From assembly GCA_963578605.1 (NCBI GenBank), contig CAUZEA010000008.1, positions 30,066-94,065 of the forward strand: a DNA stretch of 64,000 nt, in the 5' to 3' direction. The position numbers and the translations under genes are program-made. Source of the stretch: JAKVCB01 sp963578605 (GTDB taxonomy: Bacteria > Planctomycetota > Planctomycetia > Pirellulales > Lacipirellulaceae). Of this stretch, positions 63,977-64,000 are shown piece by piece (position 1 is the stretch's first letter; every line of letters begins with the position of its first letter). The notes under the pieces are model-generated. The model was not told the origin of the DNA. It ran no database searches and worked only from the letters and a program-made list of their open reading frames with translations.

Positions 63977-64000
63977 TCAGGCGGGGTGTGTCCGGGGATG

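Overview
The window looks like chromosome of a planctomycete, most likely a Pirellulales-type lineage. The signs are a DUF1559 prepilin-like protein, an extracellular RTX-repeat protein with the N-terminal motif RMEDLESRTLLAAD, a short zinc-ribbon protein starting MPKSTYYVQECPTCG, an M16 peptidase pair, a squalene-cyclase-fold protein on a membrane anchor, and the futalosine menaquinone route (MqnA, MqnC). This assignment rests on protein style, not on a marker tree. Genes are dense on both strands and many short operons overlap by ATGA.

Layout. 1-0.4 kb: 3' end of a gene with a 12-bp coding repeat. 1.2-6.8 kb: a PrkA kinase, YeaH/YhbH (vWA) and SpoVR stress locus with two extra small genes, followed by HemQ (7.1-8.0 kb). 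8.0-19.5 kb: a nucleoside and nucleobase scavenging region with uracil and hypoxanthine phosphoribosyltransferases, a CNT nucleoside transporter, cytidine deaminase, pyrimidine nucleoside phosphorylase, two diverged purine nucleoside phosphorylases, deoxyribose-phosphate aldolase and an AMP-nucleosidase-like enzyme. Two exported endonuclease/exonuclease/phosphatase-fold proteins lie on its edges. 19.9-29.3 kb: housekeeping and envelope genes (thioredoxin-like, bacterial PH domain, release-factor-like, HAD, PolX, PDZ protein, oxidoreductase-like membrane protein, HtrA protease). 29.3-39.9 kb: mqnA and mqnC, an amidohydrolase that may belong to the same pathway, and two ABC exporters, one fused to a CPBP protease. 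40.4-50.6 kb: lipoprotein cyclophilin, zinc ribbon, and a minus-strand run of formate dehydrogenase beta and alpha, a HEAT-like protein, a PQQ-type propeller and aroA. 50.8-57.8 kb: GNAT, paired M16 peptidases, CbiX-like chelatase, a secreted protein of unknown function and an M61 peptidase. 58.5-62.0 kb: RTX protein with a strong terminator, and the squalene-cyclase-fold protein. 62.5-64 kb: an initiator tRNA, then the decayed C-terminus of a tyrosine recombinase and an SGNH-hydrolase-like gene with AGG-rich arginine codons, which looks like the edge of an integrated element.

How parts may work together. The exported nuclease/phosphatase-fold proteins, the CNT transporter and the phosphorylase/aldolase set would form one route from external nucleotides to sugar phosphate and reusable bases. 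The purine phosphorylase paralogues differ at exactly the residue that sets 6-oxo versus 6-amino purine preference. The PrkA/YeaH/SpoVR set carries two unrecognised small proteins that are candidate partners. A recurrent oddity is short tandem duplication (12-20 bp) beside translation starts or in linkers. The most striking case copies the mqnC start codon region about five times, making a string of five-codon mini-cistrons between mqnA and mqnC.
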